DNA from: Poriferisphaera corsica
Lineage (GTDB): Bacteria; Planctomycetota; Phycisphaerae; Phycisphaerales; Phycisphaeraceae
Direction: 5' to 3'
DNA: 64,000 nucleotides
Assembly (NCBI RefSeq): GCF_007747445.1
Contig: NZ_CP036425.1
Coordinates: forward strand, 2,030,175-2,094,174
Below the pieces are notes generated by a model. That model ran no database searches. It was not told the DNA's origin and worked only from the letters and a program-made list of their open reading frames with translations. Position 1 is the stretch's first letter, and every line of letters starts with the position of its first letter. The position numbers and the translations under genes were made by a program. This document shows positions 60,620-64,000 of this stretch, piece after piece.

Positions 60620-63493
60620 ATGACAGCAGAGAAGAACAAGAAACGTACGTTGTATTTGATTGATGGTCATGCGCAGATTTTCCGTGCGTACTATGCGATT
60701 CAGAATGGGATGACGAGCCCTGTAACTGGGGAAGCGACAGGTGCGACGTTTGCGTTTACGAACATGCTGTTCAAATTTTTTGAGGGTAGTCAGCCTGAAC
60801 ATGTGGTGATGGCAATTGATATGCCAGGGAAGACATTTCGTGATGATTTGTTTGGAGAGTACAAGGCGAATCGCAAGTCGCCACCAGAGGATTTTGCGGA
60901 GCAGGTGCCGCGTATACTTGAGGTGACGGAAAAATTTGGAATCCAGGTGATCGGTGTTGAAGGTTTTGAAGCGGATGATGTGATTGCAACGATTGTTCAG
61001 AAGACACTTGATGATTCGTCGCTTGAGGATGTAGAGATCAAGATTGTGTCGCGGGATAAAGACCTTGAGCAGTTGCTTCATAAGCGTGTGAGTATGTATG
61101 ACATCCATAAGGATGAGACGATTACGATTGATGATTTGATGGCTAAGAAGGGGATCAAGCCCGAGCAAGTGGTGGAGTTGCAAACATTGACCGGTGATAG
61201 TGTAGATAATATTCCGGGTGTTGAGGGGATTGGGCCTAAAACCGGGATTGCATTGGTACAGCAGTATGGAACGGTTGAAAATCTTGTGGCACATCTTGAT
61301 GAATTGAAGGGTAAGCGGAAAGAGAAGATTGAGGCTGCAAAAGAAATGCTCCCTGTATATCGAGAGTTAGTGACATTGAAGCGTGATATGTCATTGGAAG
61401 AGTATGCATGGGAAGGAACAACACCGAAAGCGATCGAGACGGAAGAACTACGAAAAATATTCATGGATTTGGGATTTAAGCGGCATATAAACGACTTAAA
61501 TAAGCTGAGTGGAAAAGAAATTGTGACGGAGCCGGTCAAAAAGAAAAAGCCAGTGAAATCAAGTGGCAGGTTTGGTGGCACATTATTTGATATGGTTGAT
61601 GACGTAGAGGAGGTTCAGCAAGCAACACGGACGCCGGGGATGACGTACACAGAAGATTATGCCTATCGTGCTGTCGTGACGAGTGACGAATTAAATGAGG
61701 TGATCGAGGAACTGAAGAAGGCTGGCCGGTTTAGTATTGATACTGAAACGGTGGGGCTCGGGCATCGCACAAAAATATGTGGGATCTGCTTGAGTTGGAA
61801 GGTTGGTGAAGGGGTTTATGTTCCGATTCTATCGCCTGAATCCAATGGACATTTGAATGAAGCAACGGTACTGAATGCACTTCGAGATGTGTTAACGGAT
61901 GAGAAAATTCTGAAGTTTGGACACAATATTAAGTATGACTATCTGGTGCTTAGATATGCGGGGGTAAAGATGGAAGGGGTGGCTTTTGATTCGATGATTG
62001 CGGCATGGTTGATGGAGCAGCCAGGATTAGGGATGGATGATTTGTCGTATGCGATCTTGAATCATGAGGCGATGCCGATCAGCGATTTGATTGATACGAA
62101 AGCAAGTCGGGGAAAGAAAAAGACGAGTGATAAGCCGAGTACGATGGATCTGGTGCCACTAGAGCAAATTACGCGCTATGCTGCAGAGGACGCTGATTTG
62201 ACTTTGCGGTTGTGTGAGCATTTTGAGAACGAGCTGAAAGAGCATGATTTGATAGGGCTGGCAGATGACCTAGAGATGCCGTTGATTGAAGTGCTTGCAG
62301 AGATGGAATTTAATGGGATTCGTGTTGATCCAGAAGAACTTGATCGGCAGTGTGAGAAGTTACGTAAAAAAGTTGATGAGCTACGGATTACGATTTTAGA
62401 TTTATGTGGGTGTGATTTTAATGTGGATTCGCCGAAACAGTTGGGGGATGTGTTGTTCAATCAACTTGGGTTCCCGGTAATCCGTAAAACTAAGACGGGA
62501 GTATCCACGAGTGCGGAGGTGCTTGAGAAACTGGTTGGTCATGAAAAGTCGCCTGAGGGTAAAGAAGCGTTACCTGGCATGATTATTGAATATCGGCAGA
62601 TGACGAAGTTAGTGAATACATACTTGATTGCACTCAAGGACGCGATTGATCCTGAAAGTAAGCGGATTCATGCTTCGTTTAACCAAACAGGTACATCGAC
62701 GGGACGACTATCTTCAAGTAATCCTAACTTGCAGAATATTCCTATCCGTACAGAGATGGGGCGTGAGATACGCAAAGCATTTAAGGCTGAGGATGGTAGC
62801 GTATTGGTGAGTGCGGATTACTCGCAGATTGAGCTGCGGGTTTTGGCTCATCTCAGTGGCGATGAAAATCTAGTAACCGCGTTTAAAGACGGAGCTGATA
62901 TTCATGCAGCGGTCGCATCACAAGTCTATGGGGTTGACGTGCACGAGGTGAGTAGCGAGCAGCGTAGTCATGCAAAAACGATTAATTTTGGGATTATCTA
63001 TGGCATAACGCCGTATGGTTTGGCGAGGCGAATTGAATCTCTTGATAATGATGGCGCAAAGCAGTTGATTAATGATTATAAGCGTAAGTTTCCTGGCATT
63101 GATTCTTTTTTGCAGCAATGCGTTGAAGAGGCAGAAACGGATGGGTATGTAAAGACGATCATGGGACGTCAGCGTTCAATTGGACATCTTGATTCGAAAA
63201 ACCCACAAACCCGTGCATTGGGTGAGAGGCTTGCGATTAATTCAGTGGTTCAAGGGTCGGCCGCGGATTTGATTAAAATTGCGATGGTGAATTTGCAAAG
63301 ACGGATTGAGCGAGAATCGCTACCCATGAAGTTACTGCTACAGATTCATGACGAACTGGTGATTGAATGCGCAGCAGAAGATGAGAAGGCTATGGCGAGT
63401 ATTCTGAAAAAAGAGATGGAGACAGCGATCGAGTTGCACGTCCCGTTGCGTGTAGATGTAGGATCTGGACCAGATTGGTATGATGCTAAATAG
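60620..63493 (+). CDS. polA: DNA polymerase I with 5'-3' and 3'-5' exonuclease domains
   Basis: The 957-residue enzyme is complete. The 5'-3' exonuclease (1 to about 300) shows LIDGHAQIFRAYYA, IVSRDKDLEQLL and LTGDSVDNIPGVEGIGPKT. The proofreading domain is active by motif: FSIDTETVGL (Asp, Glu), GHNIKYDYL and YAAEDADL. The polymerase has motif A SADYSQIELRVLAHLSGD (Asp733), motif B KTINFGIIYGITPYGL and motif C QIHDELVIE (Asp911). It fills gaps and removes RNA primers. No Shine-Dalgarno sequence is seen; TATAAT lies 6 nt before the ATG. It converges on the asparaginase gene with only 2 nt between stops. Confidence 0.97.
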   Translation: MTAEKNKKRTLYLIDGHAQIFRAYYAIQNGMTSPVTGEATGATFAFTNMLFKFFEGSQPEHVVMAIDMPGKTFRDDLFGEYKANRKSPPEDFAEQVPRILEVTEKFGIQVIGVEGFEADDVIATIVQKTLDDSSLEDVEIKIVSRDKDLEQLLHKRVSMYDIHKDETITIDDLMAKKGIKPEQVVELQTLTGDSVDNIPGVEGIGPKTGIALVQQYGTVENLVAHLDELKGKRKEKIEAAKEMLPVYRELVTLKRDMSLEEYAWEGTTPKAIETEELRKIFMDLGFKRHINDLNKLSGKEIVTEPVKKKKPVKSSGRFGGTLFDMVDDVEEVQQATRTPGMTYTEDYAYRAVVTSDELNEVIEELKKAGRFSIDTETVGLGHRTKICGICLSWKVGEGVYVPILSPESNGHLNEATVLNALRDVLTDEKILKFGHNIKYDYLVLRYAGVKMEGVAFDSMIAAWLMEQPGLGMDDLSYAILNHEAMPISDLIDTKASRGKKKTSDKPSTMDLVPLEQITRYAAEDADLTLRLCEHFENELKEHDLIGLADDLEMPLIEVLAEMEFNGIRVDPEELDRQCEKLRKKVDELRITILDLCGCDFNVDSPKQLGDVLFNQLGFPVIRKTKTGVSTSAEVLEKLVGHEKSPEGKEALPGMIIEYRQMTKLVNTYLIALKDAIDPESKRIHASFNQTGTSTGRLSSSNPNLQNIPIRTEMGREIRKAFKAEDGSVLVSADYSQIELRVLAHLSGDENLVTAFKDGADIHAAVASQVYGVDVHEVSSEQRSHAKTINFGIIYGITPYGLARRIESLDNDGAKQLINDYKRKFPGIDSFLQQCVEEAETDGYVKTIMGRQRSIGHLDSKNPQTRALGERLAINSVVQGSAADLIKIAMVNLQRRIERESLPMKLLLQIHDELVIECAAEDEKAMASILKKEMETAIELHVPLRVDVGSGPDWYDAK

Positions 63494-63495
63494 TG

Positions 63496-64000
63496 TTAGT
63501 AGTTATAGAAATACTCTTGTAATTGCTTTGGATTTTTGGTTTTAGTAATTGCGAATTTGAGGAGTATGCGTGCTTTTTGTGGGAGAAGATCATCAGCTGT
63601 AACAGTGCCGATCTCGTCATCATTAATTTCGTTGTTGCGTTTGATAAAACCACTTGGGATACGAGATGCCCTGACAACAGGGACGCCTTCCTGAATAACG
63701 TCCTTAACCGCATCAAGTGCGGATTCTGACATGTTACCATCTCCAACGCCAGCAATAACGAGGCCATCATAGCCTAAGTCTGCTGCAGACCTAATGATAT
63801 CGCCGGACATATTCTGATTGGCATAAATGATTGCAACGCGAGGCAATGAGTTTGTGTCTTTGGAAAGCGTGAAGCCACTGTTAACTGTGTGCTTTTTGCT
63901 GATGATGCGAAGTTCACGAAAATCGCCGTAGTTAATTTCACCGAGATAGTTGTCATTCGCGGATTGGAATGTATCGGTTTGGTGAACGTTACGTTTGGTC
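63496..64000 (-). CDS. L-asparaginase, type II-like, C-terminal part (runs off the window)
   Basis: This is the 3' part (about 168 codons) of a minus-strand gene; its start lies beyond the right edge. The frame reads NVHQTDTFQSANDNYLGEI, then KKHTVNSGF, LPRVAIIYANQNMSGD, LGYDGLVIAGVGDGNMS, VPVVRASRIPSG and the C-terminal PQKARILLKFAITKTKNPKQLQEYF, matching bacterial asparaginases. It hydrolyses asparagine to aspartate and ammonia. The N-terminal catalytic Thr is not visible, so the subtype and any signal peptide cannot be checked. It ends 2 nt from the end of polA. Confidence 0.9.
   Translation of the reverse strand, partial: TKRNVHQTDTFQSANDNYLGEINYGDFRELRIISKKHTVNSGFTLSKDTNSLPRVAIIYANQNMSGDIIRSAADLGYDGLVIAGVGDGNMSESALDAVKDVIQEGVPVVRASRIPSGFIKRNNEINDDEIGTVTADDLLPQKARILLKFAITKTKNPKQLQEYFYNY

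Noticed and set aside
1-64000. tRNA or rRNA genes, CRISPR arrays, insertion sequences
   Set aside because: No T-loop like GGTTCGAATCC, no evenly spaced repeats and no transposase-like protein was seen.

Overview
The window looks like chromosomal DNA from a member of the Planctomycetota, most likely Phycisphaerae-like, of medium GC content. This is an inference from gene content: two PEP-CTERM exported proteins, an H-X9-DG type prepilin, a small zinc-ribbon protein, a greatly enlarged SecA, a PurS-PurL fusion and two TM2 proteins. No 16S rRNA or tRNA gene is present to settle the taxonomy. No phage, IS element, CRISPR array or defence island was seen; most genes are housekeeping genes in short operons on both strands.

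Layout. 1-2.5 kb: 5' part of a chemoreceptor gene, a secreted beta-barrel-like protein and a long non-coding gap. 2.5-5.8 kb: lipA with an unusual insertion, then rpsF-ssb-rplI without rpsR. 5.9-10 kb: a PEP-CTERM protein behind LacI-type operator-like sites, a STAS protein and gyrA. 10.6-17 kb: aldehyde dehydrogenase, a DUF488 protein, an adenosine/adenine deaminase, and a very large Sel1-repeat protein split by an apparent frameshift. 17-23.5 kb: ychF, then a minus-strand tetrapyrrole operon (precorrin-2 dehydrogenase, HemX/CcsA-like protein, hemA) followed by a membrane glycosyltransferase. 23.6-35 kb: rarA, an L,D-transpeptidase, cysH, folK-queE-queD (pterin and queuosine), upp, aroK, a DciA-like protein, a lipoprotein, a zinc ribbon, an FHA protein and hemW. 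35-42 kb: secA, a small exported protein, sucC without sucD, a small acidic protein, and a palindrome-rich non-coding block. 42-51 kb: mechanosensitive channel, TM2 proteins, glycosyltransferase, beta-propeller, prepilin, PEP-CTERM protein, LysE exporter, ABC ATPase and MoxR ATPase. 51.7-64 kb: cdaA-cdaR (c-di-AMP), proA, a LURP-one-like protein, a HAD hydrolase, a membrane protein, purSL, polA, and the 3' part of an asparaginase gene.

Large-scale structure. Hand counts on sample lines show that the plus strand is C-rich from 1 to about 3.7 kb, G-rich from about 3.9 to 22 kb, C-rich from about 23.6 to 41.5 kb, and strongly G-rich from 42.3 kb onward, whichever strand the genes lie on. This suggests replication-strand asymmetry plus a rearrangement. 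The palindrome-rich gap at 41.98-42.31 kb sits at a C-to-G switch and is a candidate replication origin, or another chromosome landmark.

Other unusual points: a 33-nt palindromic element repeated just after three genes in the same orientation; a DMG motif in place of DGA in the diadenylate cyclase; about five copies of a W/F-containing module in SecA; -10-like hexamers exactly 6 nt before several start codons, suggesting leaderless mRNAs; and structured leaders before ssb and rplI.
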